Source: Lacibacter sp. H407
GTDB taxonomy: Bacteria > Bacteroidota > Bacteroidia > Chitinophagales > Chitinophagaceae
Length of the DNA: 64,000 nucleotides
Direction of reading: 5' to 3'
NCBI RefSeq assembly: GCF_037892605.1
Contig: NZ_JBBKTU010000001.1
Coordinates: 3,968,001-4,032,000 of the forward strand
Shown here: positions 36,141 through 45,488 of the stretch, one piece after another
Numbering within the stretch: the first letter of the stretch is position 1
How the letters are laid out: the number at the start of each line of letters is the position of its first letter
Made by a program: the position numbers and the translations under genes
Notes under the pieces: model-generated
What the model was told of the DNA's origin: nothing
Seen by the model: only the letters and a program-made list of their open reading frames with translations
The model's database searches: none

Positions 36141-37367
36141 CTATTGTACAATGAATTTCGATGTATAAACTGTTTTCTCATCCTGGTTCAACACCTTCAC
36201 TAAATACAATCCTTTCGTGATGGTTTGTTTTAACTCCACTCCTTCGTATTGACCGGGTCCGCTAACGTTGACTGTTTTATTGAACATTACCTTCCCGGAA
36301 AGATCGAGTACCTGAATGGTATGAATGCCTGTACCCGTTTCTTCAAAGTTCAATTGAAACCGATGTTCGGTTACCGGGTTTGGAAACATCGCAATTTTTT
36401 GATTCTCCAATGCGAATGGTGAACGGGCTACTATGTATTGTCCTTTGTTAATGGCGGGTCGTGTTGCAAGGTTTCCACTGGCAAGATCGGAAGCGTTAAT
36501 ACGTTTTGTATCTTCTTTATAAGCAGGTTGAGCAGTGAGTGTTTCAAGATCAAGATGATAATAAAGTTGGTTGCCAAAACTGCAACTCATCAACACCCGT
36601 CCTTCCTGATCAACTGCTGCACCATTTACATTGAAACTTTCAGGCAATCCTTTAATGATACCCATGTAAGTTGTCATTCTGCTTGAAGGATCAATGCTGA
36701 ATACATATTTGCGATGCGTGATCAAATACAATAATCCATCTGTACCTGCCACCATATCGCCACCCCAACTGCTGCATTGACTGTGTACAGAAACCTGTCC
36801 ATTACTTGCTACATCAACGAGATTTCCAAGATCAACTAGCACTGGTGTTTTACCTGTACTGAAACGGAATAAATGATTCCCGTCGTTTGTTGCAGCATAT
36901 CCATTACCATCGGCACCAATCACCATGCGGGTAATATGATTTGCAGCATCCTCCATATTCAATTGACTGAGCAATGGCGATGTAAGTGTAAAGAATTTAG
37001 GAGACGAAGGCTGACGCATATCGGCCCAACGTAATTCAGGAATACGTAACGGAACATAAAAGAAACGTTGCTTGGCCTCATCAAATGCCGCAGCAGCAAC
37101 AGTTGTTGCAGTAGGTCCAATTGGTTTTCCGTTGACTGTTCTGCTGATAGCTGTATTACTAACGGCGTCTATTACACTAAGTTTTTGTTTGGATGCATCA
37201 AATACCGTTTGCACTACCACTCCTTGTTTGCTGTTGAGCAACTGGATGTTCTCCCAATTGGCTTGCTGGTTGGGAGCACTGATGGCATAAATGAATGATG
37301 AACGTTGCGCAACTAAAGTGGACGTAACAAAAAACAGAAAAACAGGTAGTAGAATTTTCTTTTTCAT
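36141..37367 (-). CDS. Secreted protein with T9SS type A sorting domain
   Basis: A 408-residue protein with a signal peptide (MKKKILLPVFLFFVTSTLVA), a beta-propeller-like middle region (repeats resembling GNGYAATNDGNHLFRFSTG and DGLLYLITHRKYVFSI), and a C-terminal type A sorting domain with FPNPVTEHRFQLNF, ITKGLYLVKV and final FIVQ. The domain directs export by the type IX system and cell-surface attachment or release. The middle function is not recognised. The start at 37367 gives the signal peptide; a longer frame was rejected. Confidence 0.85.
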   Translation of the reverse strand: MKKKILLPVFLFFVTSTLVAQRSSFIYAISAPNQQANWENIQLLNSKQGVVVQTVFDASKQKLSVIDAVSNTAISRTVNGKPIGPTATTVAAAAFDEAKQRFFYVPLRIPELRWADMRQPSSPKFFTLTSPLLSQLNMEDAANHITRMVIGADGNGYAATNDGNHLFRFSTGKTPVLVDLGNLVDVASNGQVSVHSQCSSWGGDMVAGTDGLLYLITHRKYVFSIDPSSRMTTYMGIIKGLPESFNVNGAAVDQEGRVLMSCSFGNQLYYHLDLETLTAQPAYKEDTKRINASDLASGNLATRPAINKGQYIVARSPFALENQKIAMFPNPVTEHRFQLNFEETGTGIHTIQVLDLSGKVMFNKTVNVSGPGQYEGVELKQTITKGLYLVKVLNQDEKTVYTSKFIVQ

Positions 37368-37478
37368 AATCAGCGTTTTAATTGGAAGGTTGAAATGCAA
37401 ACTAAAAGTTACACTCATTTCACCACAATTCAAAGCGGCTGCTGTTACTATTTGATGAACGAATTGGGAACGATTCGG

Positions 37479-38300
37479 TTATTTACCAATAGCGTTGAGT
37501 GCTTTTTTTACAGTACCATGGGTAAGCAACAGATCCTTGGATGCTTCATAATCAGAAAGGCCGCTGCGGAGCATGAGCATTTTCACGCCACGGTCAACTA
37601 ATTTTTCGTTGCTGAGCTGCATATTTACCATGCGGTTGTCCTCTACCCGGCCCAATTGGATCATCACCGAAGTGGAGATCATGTTCAACACCAGTTTTTG
37701 TGCCGTTCCGCTTTTCATGCGGGTGCTGCCCGTTACAAATTCGGGACCCACCACTACTTCAATCGGGTAATCGGCTGCTTCTGAAACCGGTGAACCGGGG
37801 TTACAACTGATGCTGCCGGTAATGATATTCCGTTTCCGGCATTCTTCCAATGCGCCGATCACATAGGGCGTGGTGCCGCTTGCTGCGATACCGATCACCA
37901 CATCTTTTTCAGAAACCCGGTGAGCTTCCAAATCGGCCCAGCCTTGTTCTTTACTGTCTTCAGCAAATTCAACCGCATTGGTTATTGCCTTCTCGCCACC
38001 GGCAATAATGCCGATCACCAATCCATACGGGACGCCATATGTTGGCGGGCATTCGCTGGCATCTACAATTCCAAGTCGACCGCTGGTGCCGGCTCCGATA
38101 TAAAATAACCGTCCACCCATCAGCATTTTATCGCTGATGGCCGATACCAATGGTTCTATTTGGGGAATGGCTTTTGCAACAGCCGCCGGTACAACACTAT
38201 CTTCTTTATTTATATTCAGCAGCAGATCTGCCACACTCATGTCTTCGAGATGATGATAATTCGATTCCTGTTCTGTAATTCGTACAAATTGGTCTGACAT
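37479..38300 (-). CDS. murQ: N-acetylmuramic acid 6-phosphate etherase
   Basis: Cleaves the lactyl ether of MurNAc-6-P, giving GlcNAc-6-P and lactate, in peptidoglycan recycling. About 273 residues with the SIS sugar-phosphate fold: RLFYIGAGTSGRLGIVDASE, the GIAASGTTPYV loop and EFVTGSTRMKSGTA, all family signatures. The start MSDQFVRITEQESNY at 38300 fits homologues and leaves 10 bases after the kinase gene; a longer start would overlap it. Together they form a recycling operon. Confidence 0.94.
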   Translation of the reverse strand: MSDQFVRITEQESNYHHLEDMSVADLLLNINKEDSVVPAAVAKAIPQIEPLVSAISDKMLMGGRLFYIGAGTSGRLGIVDASECPPTYGVPYGLVIGIIAGGEKAITNAVEFAEDSKEQGWADLEAHRVSEKDVVIGIAASGTTPYVIGALEECRKRNIITGSISCNPGSPVSEAADYPIEVVVGPEFVTGSTRMKSGTAQKLVLNMISTSVMIQLGRVEDNRMVNMQLSNEKLVDRGVKMLMLRSGLSDYEASKDLLLTHGTVKKALNAIGK

Positions 38301-38310
38301 ATTTGCAAAA

Positions 38311-39156
38311 TTAGCTATGATATTCAATTAAACCCTGCATTGGATTTTTTAATATGCGCCCTACCTGCAGTTCGTACGAATGGCACATTGTTTTCAACAC
38401 ATCTCGGAAAGCGTAGGCTACCCCACCTGTAAAATGTATGGGGTACAGCCAGCTTTCCCTGAATTTGTAGAGATGATTAAAGAAAAATTCATTGAACGAA
38501 TCTTCAATAATATTCTCAACCATATAATGTCCCCGGTTTTCGGCCAGGAATAAGGCAAACGATGCCATGTACCGGTTGGGCAACGGTTTCCGGTACACAT
38601 GATCAAGTATCTCAACCCTGTTTGTATTGTATTTGCTGGTGAACCTTTCCTGCAGATCCACATCAAACGTGTTGTATAAAAAATGCTGGATCACCTTTCG
38701 TCCAAGGTAGGCACCGCTTCCTTCATCACCCAACACATAACCAAGCCCCGGACTGTTTTTTGTAATACGTATCCCGTTGAAGTAACAGGAGTTGGAACCC
38801 GTTCCTAAAATACAGGCCACTCCTTTTTCATGACCGCACAGTGCTTTTGCAGCCCCCATCATATCATGATCTACTTTAATTTTTGCGGCTGTAGGAAAAA
38901 CAAACTTCAATGCTTTTTTTACACTCTTGATATTGTGCTCGCTGCTGCAACCGGTACCATAGAAATAAATTTCATCGATCCGTTCTTTTTTCATCGAAGG
39001 TTTCAACTCCTTCATCAGCATGGCCGCTATTTCCTCACTGGTCATCAGGAACGGACTGATGCCTTGCGTGAAGAAGATGGTTCGCTTCTTTCCTTTCATC
39101 AAACACCATTCAGCCTTTGTTGCTCCACTGTCTGCTATTAGTTTATTCACACTCAT
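38311..39156 (-). CDS. N-acetylglucosamine kinase-like (BadF/BadG/BcrA/BcrD) ATPase
   Basis: A 281-residue sugar kinase of the ASKHA fold starting MSVNKLIADSGATKAEWCL, with ATP-site landmarks ACILGTGSNS and GYVLGDEGSGAYLGRK, and FTGGVAYAF near the C-terminus. The family includes GlcNAc kinases; pairing with MurQ suggests phosphorylation of GlcNAc or MurNAc recovered from cell wall. Exact substrate inferred from context only. Confidence 0.87.
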   Translation of the reverse strand: MSVNKLIADSGATKAEWCLMKGKKRTIFFTQGISPFLMTSEEIAAMLMKELKPSMKKERIDEIYFYGTGCSSEHNIKSVKKALKFVFPTAAKIKVDHDMMGAAKALCGHEKGVACILGTGSNSCYFNGIRITKNSPGLGYVLGDEGSGAYLGRKVIQHFLYNTFDVDLQERFTSKYNTNRVEILDHVYRKPLPNRYMASFALFLAENRGHYMVENIIEDSFNEFFFNHLYKFRESWLYPIHFTGGVAYAFRDVLKTMCHSYELQVGRILKNPMQGLIEYHS

Positions 39157-39273
39157 ACCGCTATTACTTTTTTCGGGCCTTTGCTGTAAAATATAAAAAA
39201 TGAAACAAAAGCGTGAAGGCAATATGCTTTATTTTCGTGAAATTCGCCGTTCTTTTTACACGAAAGCGTTTTC

Positions 39274-40872
39274 ATGAATCAAAAGAAAGTACAAGTCTGG
39301 TTGCCTGTTCTCCTATCCGTATCACTTATTATCGGAATGTTTTTTGGGTATAAACTCAAAGATAATATGGGTGCCTATGGCCCCTCTTTTTTTGGCAAAT
39401 CGCAACGCAACCCGGTGCAGGAAATTCTTGAATTGGTAAAACAGAAATATGTTGACACGGTGAACACCGATTCACTTGGTCAGTTTGCCATCCAGGATAT
39501 GCTCAATCAACTCGACCCCCATTCTATTTATATTCCGCCCGTTGAACTGCAAATGGTGAATGAAGAAATGGCTGGAAATTTTCAGGGTGTAGGAATTGAA
39601 TTCATGATGCTGAATGATACGTTGCATGTGTTACATGTGTTGCCAAAAGGACCAGCCGATAAAGCAGGTATACAAGTTGGTGATCGATTATTGAGTGCAA
39701 ACGATTCAATTGTATCCGGTGCAAAACGCAAATACGATGAGGTGCGAAAATTTTTCAGAGGACCAAAAGGAACAGAGGTAGCGGTGAAGTTGATACGCAA
39801 CGGAAAACCCGGTGAAGTAACCATTCAACGGGGCATCATTCCGATCAAGAGCGTAGATGCAGCTTACATGATCGAGCCAACAATTGCCTACATACGGGTG
39901 AATAAATTTTCAAGTACCACCTATGAAGAGTTTATGCAGAATCTTGAACGCCTGCAGAAAGAAGGAATGAAACAACTCATTCTTGATTTACGTGGTAATG
40001 GCGGTGGCATGCTGGATGATGCTGTTCAAATGGCCGATGAGTTTTTAGATGGCAATAAAGAAATTGTTTATACCGAAGGAAAATCATACCCCAAACAAAG
40101 TTATGCGGCACGCCGTCCGGGTTTGTTTGAAGAAGGAAAACTGATTCTTTTGATCGATGAAGGTTCTGCTTCTGCAAGTGAAGTGTTGGCAGGTGCATTG
40201 CAGGATTGGGACCGTGCCACCATTCTGGGACGCCGCTCGTTTGGTAAAGGATTAGTGCAGGAACAATTCAGTTTGAGCGATGGCAGCGCCATCCGTTTAA
40301 CAGTTTCCCGTTATTTTACACCTATTGGGCGCAGCATTCAAAAGCCCTACAGCCCTGGTGATAAATCGGGTTATCGCTCAGAGGTGAGTACACGTTTAAC
40401 CAACGGTGAACTATTGCATGGCGATTCAGCGGCACACAATGGCAAGAAATTCAAAACAAAAGGCGGACGAATTGTATACGGTGGTGGCGGCATTTCACCC
40501 GATGTATATGTACCGGTTGATACGTTGGATCAATTGCCAAAAAATAGCCGGATGGCAATAAGGGAACGCATCAGCGATGCAGCTTATTTGTATTTCCTTG
40601 CAAACAAAACAAGCCTTACAAAACTGAAGGCGCCGGCCGATCTGCAAAATTTTGTTGCGGCTGATCCTGCATCGATCGATACATATCTGAACAAAGCGGC
40701 AGAAAAAGACAGTGTTGGTTTTACTTCTCTTACAGCAATGCAACAGGCTACTGTAAAAAAGAATTTCATCAGCTCACTTAGCCGTTACATCTGGCACACA
40801 GAAGGATTTATTAAAATGCGAAACCTGTACGATCCGCTTGTTGTAAAAGCATTGCAGGAATTGAAAAAATAA
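39274..40872 (+). CDS. S41 carboxy-terminal processing protease
   Basis: A periplasmic serine protease of 532 residues. An N-terminal membrane segment (about 9-26) is followed by a PDZ domain (about 95-180, with GNFQGVGIEF and AGIQVGDRLLS) and the S41 core. The Ser-Lys dyad is Ser300 in IDEGSASASEVLAG and Lys325 in RRSFGKGLVQ, spaced as in Prc/CtpA. It trims or degrades envelope proteins by their C-termini. It is divergent from the MurQ operon and ends at a strong bidirectional terminator. Confidence 0.93.
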   Translation: MNQKKVQVWLPVLLSVSLIIGMFFGYKLKDNMGAYGPSFFGKSQRNPVQEILELVKQKYVDTVNTDSLGQFAIQDMLNQLDPHSIYIPPVELQMVNEEMAGNFQGVGIEFMMLNDTLHVLHVLPKGPADKAGIQVGDRLLSANDSIVSGAKRKYDEVRKFFRGPKGTEVAVKLIRNGKPGEVTIQRGIIPIKSVDAAYMIEPTIAYIRVNKFSSTTYEEFMQNLERLQKEGMKQLILDLRGNGGGMLDDAVQMADEFLDGNKEIVYTEGKSYPKQSYAARRPGLFEEGKLILLIDEGSASASEVLAGALQDWDRATILGRRSFGKGLVQEQFSLSDGSAIRLTVSRYFTPIGRSIQKPYSPGDKSGYRSEVSTRLTNGELLHGDSAAHNGKKFKTKGGRIVYGGGGISPDVYVPVDTLDQLPKNSRMAIRERISDAAYLYFLANKTSLTKLKAPADLQNFVAADPASIDTYLNKAAEKDSVGFTSLTAMQQATVKKNFISSLSRYIWHTEGFIKMRNLYDPLVVKALQELKK

Positions 40873-40909
40873 AAAGAAAGCGACCCGCCTCGGCGGGTCG
40901 CTTTCTTTT
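40872..40909. terminator. Bidirectional rho-independent terminator
   Basis: AAAAGAAAGCGACCCGCC / GGCGGGTCGCTTTCTTTT, an 18-bp perfect stem with a 2-base centre, between convergent genes. The A and T flanks serve both strands. Confidence 0.95.
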
Positions 40910-40935
40910 GAGATAAGGTTGTTTGGTAAAACGTT

Positions 40936-41280
40936 TTATTCTTTATCCAGTACTTCTTTCTTTTCAATGCGGTACGAAAGGATCAAACCAATACCTCCGC
41001 AAATCGCCAGCAAAGAGAAATACATCACCGGATTATCATCATCAATTTTCAATACATACGTGTGCATGATATAGGCAAGAAATAACCCTACACCAGCACC
41101 TACCAGTAACAATCCCCATTTGAGATTCCGATACGGAGCCGGGCGGTTGGCGAACTCTTTCGGATTCATGCCTTTTTCGATCATCGTCATATTTTCTTTG
41201 TTACGTAAGTAGTAAAGACCAAATGCCAATGCCATTGCACCCAGCGGAACCAGTATCGGAATTAAAATTTCAGGACCCAT
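40936..41280 (-). CDS. Small membrane protein, DUF6249 type
   Basis: A 114-residue protein with three predicted membrane helices (about 5-24, 55-74 and 84-102) and a conserved cytoplasmic loop NMTMIEKGMNPKEF between the first and second. The loop is typical of the Bacteroidota DUF6249 family. Function unknown. It is divergent from the sigma factor gene and may be linked to it in regulation. Confidence 0.75.
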   Translation of the reverse strand: MGPEILIPILVPLGAMALAFGLYYLRNKENMTMIEKGMNPKEFANRPAPYRNLKWGLLLVGAGVGLFLAYIMHTYVLKIDDDNPVMYFSLLAICGGIGLILSYRIEKKEVLDKE

Positions 41281-41452
41281 AGTATTTGTTTTTTTGTTTT
41301 AAAATGTGTTCAGCATCTATGACTACGTCTTGTTTGCGCCGGTTACAGGAATTGCTGATTTTTTTTAAAAAATTGTACGATCTGAAAATTCTCAGCAACT
41401 TTATAGAAACATTGTAACCATCCGCTAACAGGCGGCGTCTAAACCGGTAGAT

Positions 41453-42040
41453 ATGCAGGCAGGTCCATCGGATAAAGAGATCATCACACAGGTTTTACAG
41501 GGCGACCAACGGTCGTTTGAGGTATTAGTTACCCGTTACCAGTCGTTTGTATTTACCATTGCCCTGCGGTACACTAAGAACCGGGAAGATGCAGAAGAAG
41601 TGGCGCAAAATGCATTTGTAAAAGCCTATCGCTGTTTGAATGATTACCGGGGCGATGCAAAATTCAGTACCTGGCTGTTCACCATTGTTACGTCGTTATG
41701 CTTAACGTTCTTACGAAAAAAGAAACTGAATGTGCATTCGATCGATCAGGACGGAGTATTTGAATTGGCAGATCATCATGAATCAAGCATGCGGGCTGAC
41801 AGAGTGGAAGAGAAATCAAAAGTGAAATTGGTAAATGATGCCATTGCGATGTTGCCACCCGATGATGCCAGACTGTTATTGTTATTTTATAAAGCAGAGC
41901 AAAGCCTGGAAGAAATTGGTTTGATTTTAGGCATGCAGCCAAACACAGCAAAAGTAAAGCTGCACAGAGCAAGACAAAAGTTGAAAGAGAACATGCAGAA
42001 ATATTTTGCTATTGAGCTGGAAGACTATATTCAATCTTAA
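41453..42040 (+). CDS. ECF-type RNA polymerase sigma factor
   Basis: A 195-residue sigma-70 family factor with region 2 (FTIALRYTKNREDAEEVAQN; FSTWLFTIVTSLC) and region 4 (LPPDDARLLLLFYKAEQSLE, helix-turn-helix IGLILGMQPNTAKVKLHRAR). Regions 1 and 3 are absent, as in extracytoplasmic-function factors. It is followed after 12 bases by a membrane protein likely to be its anti-sigma factor, so it probably responds to an envelope signal. Confidence 0.93.
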   Translation: MQAGPSDKEIITQVLQGDQRSFEVLVTRYQSFVFTIALRYTKNREDAEEVAQNAFVKAYRCLNDYRGDAKFSTWLFTIVTSLCLTFLRKKKLNVHSIDQDGVFELADHHESSMRADRVEEKSKVKLVNDAIAMLPPDDARLLLLFYKAEQSLEEIGLILGMQPNTAKVKLHRARQKLKENMQKYFAIELEDYIQS

Positions 42041-42052
42041 AAAATCGTTTGT

Positions 42053-42556
42053 ATGAATACGCAACAAATGGATGAAACGATCTGGAACTATATTGATGGC
42101 ACTGCTAAGGCAGAAGAAATTGCATTTGTGGAACAGATGATCGCAACCGATGCAACCTGGCGCAGTAAATACCATGAGTTGAAAGAAGTGAATCAACTGT
42201 TGCAAACGGAATTGGAGCTGGAGCAACCTTCACTGCGTTTCAGTAAAAATGTAATGGAGCAATTGCATGGTTTAAAACCTGCACCTGCTACCAATCAATA
42301 TATCAACAAATCGATCATCCGTGGCATTGCAGTATTCTTCATCGTTAGCATTGTAAGTTTTTTGATCTATGGACTTACACTCATCGATTGGTCTACATCT
42401 TCAACAACATCCAATACTTCAAATTATAAATTGCCCGCTGTTGATTATTCAGCGCTGTTCAGCAGCACATGGATCAATGTGATCATGATGATTGCTGTTG
42501 TTATGGGTTTAATGTTAATGGATGGTTATCTCCGCCGTAACAGGAAGGCGGCATAA
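42053..42556 (+). CDS. Probable membrane anti-sigma factor
   Basis: A 167-residue protein with an N-terminal cytoplasmic helical region (MDETIWNYIDGTAKAEEIAF), two membrane helices (about 87-107 and 142-160) and a Ser/Thr-rich loop. Its position 12 bases after an ECF sigma gene supports an anti-sigma role. No His/Cys zinc motif is seen, so it is not a classical ZAS protein. Confidence 0.7.
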   Translation: MNTQQMDETIWNYIDGTAKAEEIAFVEQMIATDATWRSKYHELKEVNQLLQTELELEQPSLRFSKNVMEQLHGLKPAPATNQYINKSIIRGIAVFFIVSIVSFLIYGLTLIDWSTSSTTSNTSNYKLPAVDYSALFSSTWINVIMMIAVVMGLMLMDGYLRRNRKAA

Positions 42557-42577
42557 GTTCACTTCGGGGAATCATCG

Positions 42578-42586
42578 TAACTTCGC
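42578..42586 (+). promoter_or_regulatory. -7-like element before cystathionine beta-synthase
   Basis: TAACTTCGC, one base from TAnnTTTGC, ends 22 bases before the ATG at 42609. The same sequence (TAACTTCGC) precedes the desaturase gene. Confidence 0.4.
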
Positions 42587-42608
42587 CAACTCAAAGCCAA
42601 GTTGCGAT

Positions 42609-43967
42609 ATGAATATTAAAAACAATATACTTGAAACGATCGGCAACACGCCGATCATTCGTTTAAACAAGATCACTAAAAATTTACCCTGCACTGTTGC
42701 TGCCAAAGTAGACTATTTCAACCCCGGCAATTCGATTAAAGATCGTATGGCGTTGAAGATGGTGGAAGTTGCTGAACAGGAAGGCAAATTAAAACCCGGT
42801 GGCACCATCATTGAAGGCACCAGTGGTAATACCGGTATGGGATTGGCATTGGCGGCTGTGGTAAAAGGATACAAATGCATTTTTGTTACCACCGATAAAC
42901 AATCGAAAGAAAAAGCTGACATCTTAAAAGCAGTTGGTGCCGAAGTAATTGTTTGCCCCACTAATGTATTACCGGAAGATCCACGGAGTTATTACAGCGT
43001 TGCTGCACGTTTGGCAAAGGAAGTGCCAAATTCATTGCACATGAATCAATATGATAACCTTGCCAACCGGTTAGCACATTATGAAACAACCGGTCCTGAA
43101 ATTTGGGAACAAACCGATGGAAAGATCACACACTTAGTTTGTACAGCGGGTACGGGTGGAACCATTACCGGTGCAGCAAAATTTTTAAAAGAAAAAAATC
43201 CCAACATTCAGATATGGGCCATTGATGTGTACGGCTCTTTATTGACTAAGTATTTCCGTACCGGCGAAATTGATATGGGCGAAGTACATCCTTATATCAG
43301 TGAAGGATTTGGTGAAGACTTTGTGCCGAAGAATTATGATATGAGTGTGATCGATCATTTTGAACAGGTAACAGATAAAGACGGAGCAGTAATGGCCCGA
43401 CGTCTTGCAAAAGAAGAAGGCATGTTCTGCGGTTACAGTGCCGGCAGTTGTTTGCAGGGATTGATGCAGCTAAAAGACCGTTTGAAAAAAGATGATCTGG
43501 TGGTTTGTATTTTTCATGATCACGGCAGCCGCTATGTTGGAAAAGTGTACAACGATCAATGGATGATGGAGCGTGGTTTTCTCGATGTAAAAACATTCAA
43601 GGATCTTGTTTCATCACGTGCACACAACCGCCTGATCAGTATTGAACCAACACATACCGTAGCAGAAGCGGTAGAACTGATGAAAAAATATGATATTGAG
43701 CAAATACCGGTTATTAATGGAAGCGGTCAGATCGGCTCGATTTCTGAAAACGGATTGTTTGATAAAGTCTTCACCAACCCGGAAATTAAACATGCAAGCG
43801 TGGAAGCAGTTATGGAAGCTCCCTTACCAATTGTATCGTTCGACACACCTATTGAACGTTTAAGCACATTGATCACAAAAGAAAACGGTGCTGTTTTAAG
43901 CAAAGACGAAGCAGGGAATTTTCACATTGTTACCAAGTACGATATTATTCAATCGCTTGCGAAATAG
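42609..43967 (+). CDS. Cystathionine beta-synthase
   Basis: A PLP enzyme joining serine or an activated serine with homocysteine in transsulfuration. The catalytic domain carries IGNTPIIRLNKI, NPGNSIKDRMALKM with the PLP lysine, EGTSGNTGMG and CTAGTGGTITGAAK. A C-terminal pair of CBS domains (about 345-450, HTVAEAVELMKKYDIEQIPV and STLITKENGAVLSKD) separates it from plain cysteine synthase; it may bind an adenosyl ligand. The start at 42609 (MNIKNNILETIGNTP) avoids overlapping the anti-sigma gene. Length 452. A cysteine synthase activity cannot be excluded. Confidence 0.9.
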   Translation: MNIKNNILETIGNTPIIRLNKITKNLPCTVAAKVDYFNPGNSIKDRMALKMVEVAEQEGKLKPGGTIIEGTSGNTGMGLALAAVVKGYKCIFVTTDKQSKEKADILKAVGAEVIVCPTNVLPEDPRSYYSVAARLAKEVPNSLHMNQYDNLANRLAHYETTGPEIWEQTDGKITHLVCTAGTGGTITGAAKFLKEKNPNIQIWAIDVYGSLLTKYFRTGEIDMGEVHPYISEGFGEDFVPKNYDMSVIDHFEQVTDKDGAVMARRLAKEEGMFCGYSAGSCLQGLMQLKDRLKKDDLVVCIFHDHGSRYVGKVYNDQWMMERGFLDVKTFKDLVSSRAHNRLISIEPTHTVAEAVELMKKYDIEQIPVINGSGQIGSISENGLFDKVFTNPEIKHASVEAVMEAPLPIVSFDTPIERLSTLITKENGAVLSKDEAGNFHIVTKYDIIQSLAK

Positions 43968-43980
43968 ATTGCATCAATTG

Positions 43981-44024
43981 ATACAAATACGAACGCCGCT
44001 TTCCAGCGGCGTTCGTGTTTGTAT
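43981..44024. terminator. Bidirectional rho-independent terminator
   Basis: A 20-bp stem with one wobble (core ACGAACGCCGCT / AGCGGCGTTCGT, loop TTCC) between convergent genes, extended by ATACAAA / TTTGTAT. Confidence 0.9.
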
Positions 44025-44037
44025 TCGTTAGAATGAA

Positions 44038-44937
44038 TTATTTAAACCCGACCCATTTGCGTTTCTGTTTATCAAACACCCAATAAATACTGTTTGAAAA
44101 CGAGAAATTAAAATAAGTTTCAATTTCAAAATCGATTGGAAGCTTTATTACCTGGCTCATGTAACCGGTTTTACTGTCGTACAGTTCTACTTGCTTTTTC
44201 GCAATATTCAGCAATCCGATCTCTGCGTTTTTAATACCGGTATAAATCAATGAACGGGTGTTGTAGGTTTGTTCAAAATCGGCTTGGCTGAAGATTGCTA
44301 TATCGCCGGCATTCATTGCTCCAAAATGAATTTGAATGCTCTTTCGTTTATCGGTGCCATCGGTGCTGTAACAAACAACATTTAGTCCGTCTAAAAAAAG
44401 CACTTCGTTGGCATCAGTATTCAGTACACCTGCACTATTATCATCGGGTTGACTGGACCCTTCTTTTTTGATATTTATTTTTTCGGGAATTCCCTTTTTA
44501 TCCAGATCATAAGCAAACCAACCAAAATCTTTGTATCCGTTTCCTTCCAGTTGTTTTGTTTTCGGATTATACCAAAGTCCACGCACATCGATCAACGTTG
44601 CTTGCTCATCACCCGATACAACATCTCCGTCTTCATTAAAGATCACCAACGGAAAATTCATATTTCCCGCTTGCGCCGCATAATATAATTTCTCTTTTGG
44701 ATGATACGTCACCGCTGCTCCATTGGCACCACCTTCAGGAATTTTCATCTCCATTACTTTTTCAGCAGAAATGATCTTCAGTTCTTTATTACCGCCATTG
44801 TTTTTCTTTTCGTTGTTATCGCCACCAACATCACCAATAATACCTGCTACGGCTGCCGGCTTTTTCTTTTGTGCTGCAGTTTCAGCAGATAAGCCAAGTA
44901 AAATGAGAAGTAAAAAAGGGAGGACTGATTTTTTCAT
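44038..44937 (-). CDS. Secreted hypothetical protein
   Basis: A 299-residue protein with a signal peptide (MKKSVLPFLLLILLGLSAET, cleavage near TAAQ), a polar Lys/Asn/Gly segment (to about residue 50) and a domain of short beta strands such as EKLYYAAQAGN, KQLEGNGYKDFGWFAYD and NSIYWVFDKQKRKW. This suggests a beta-propeller-like fold. No enzyme motif is seen. Function unknown. Confidence 0.65.
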   Translation of the reverse strand: MKKSVLPFLLLILLGLSAETAAQKKKPAAVAGIIGDVGGDNNEKKNNGGNKELKIISAEKVMEMKIPEGGANGAAVTYHPKEKLYYAAQAGNMNFPLVIFNEDGDVVSGDEQATLIDVRGLWYNPKTKQLEGNGYKDFGWFAYDLDKKGIPEKINIKKEGSSQPDDNSAGVLNTDANEVLFLDGLNVVCYSTDGTDKRKSIQIHFGAMNAGDIAIFSQADFEQTYNTRSLIYTGIKNAEIGLLNIAKKQVELYDSKTGYMSQVIKLPIDFEIETYFNFSFSNSIYWVFDKQKRKWVGFK

Positions 44938-45002
44938 GCAAGTTATTTATAGATGCGAGTTACAACTTTTTTTCACATTTTTCAATACCCGCCACTGGGT
45001 AC

Positions 45003-45024
45003 AAAAAAGCTTCCTTCCGGAAGC
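45003..45024 (-). terminator. Rho-independent terminator of the Fe-S carrier gene
   Basis: On the minus strand GCTTCC-GGAA-GGAAGC is followed by TTTTTTG, about 27 bases past the stop at 45051. Confidence 0.8.
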
Positions 45025-45050
45025 AAAATCTTACCGAATTGATTTGATTT

Positions 45051-45389
45051 TTACACGGCAAAACTGGTGCCACAACCACAGGTTTTACTGGCATTCGGAT
45101 TACTGAATGTAAAGCCACGATTGCTCAATCCATTATCCCAATCGATCTGCATACCATACAGATACATTCCTTGTCCTTTATCCATGATGCAGGGAATACC
45201 ATCAATATCAAACAATTCATCACTGTCTTCTTTTGTATCAAAATCCAACACATAACTTAAACCGGAACAGCCTCCACCTTTTGCACCCACACGTAGAAAC
45301 TTACCGGGCGCCTGCTCTGCATGCAAACGCTGCAGCTCTGCAATTGCTGTTGCCGTAAAACTCACCGGTGTACTATTCATTGTTTCCAT
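45051..45389 (-). CDS. A-type iron-sulfur cluster carrier (IscA/ErpA-like)
   Basis: A 112-residue HesB/IscA-family protein with the three ligands Cys41 (GAKGGGCSGLSY), Cys104 and Cys106 (KTCGCGTSF). It receives Fe-S clusters from a scaffold and delivers them to apoenzymes. The start at 45389 (METMNST) is used; MNST at 45380 is also possible and upstream frame residues are unrelated. Divergent from a DUF7935 gene with back-to-back promoters. Confidence 0.93.
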   Translation of the reverse strand: METMNSTPVSFTATAIAELQRLHAEQAPGKFLRVGAKGGGCSGLSYVLDFDTKEDSDELFDIDGIPCIMDKGQGMYLYGMQIDWDNGLSNRGFTFSNPNASKTCGCGTSFAV

Positions 45390-45405
45390 ATCATTCTTAT
45401 TTGCT

Positions 45406-45439
45406 GCAAATTTACGCCGGAATGAGCATTCCTGCACAA
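45406..45439 (-). promoter_or_regulatory. Promoter of the Fe-S carrier gene
   Basis: On the minus strand TTG, 22 bases, then TAAATTTGC, a perfect -7 element, 17 bases before the chosen ATG. Confidence 0.6.
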
Positions 45440-45442
45440 TCC

Positions 45443-45472
45443 TTGTTTTCAACAGCAAAAACCTATTTTTGC
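45443..45472 (+). promoter_or_regulatory. Promoter of the DUF7935 gene
   Basis: TTG, 18 bases, then TATTTTTGC, a perfect -7 element, 17 bases before the ATG at 45489. It lies back to back with the promoter of the Fe-S carrier. Confidence 0.65.
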
Positions 45473-45488
45473 TGCAACTCAATCATTT

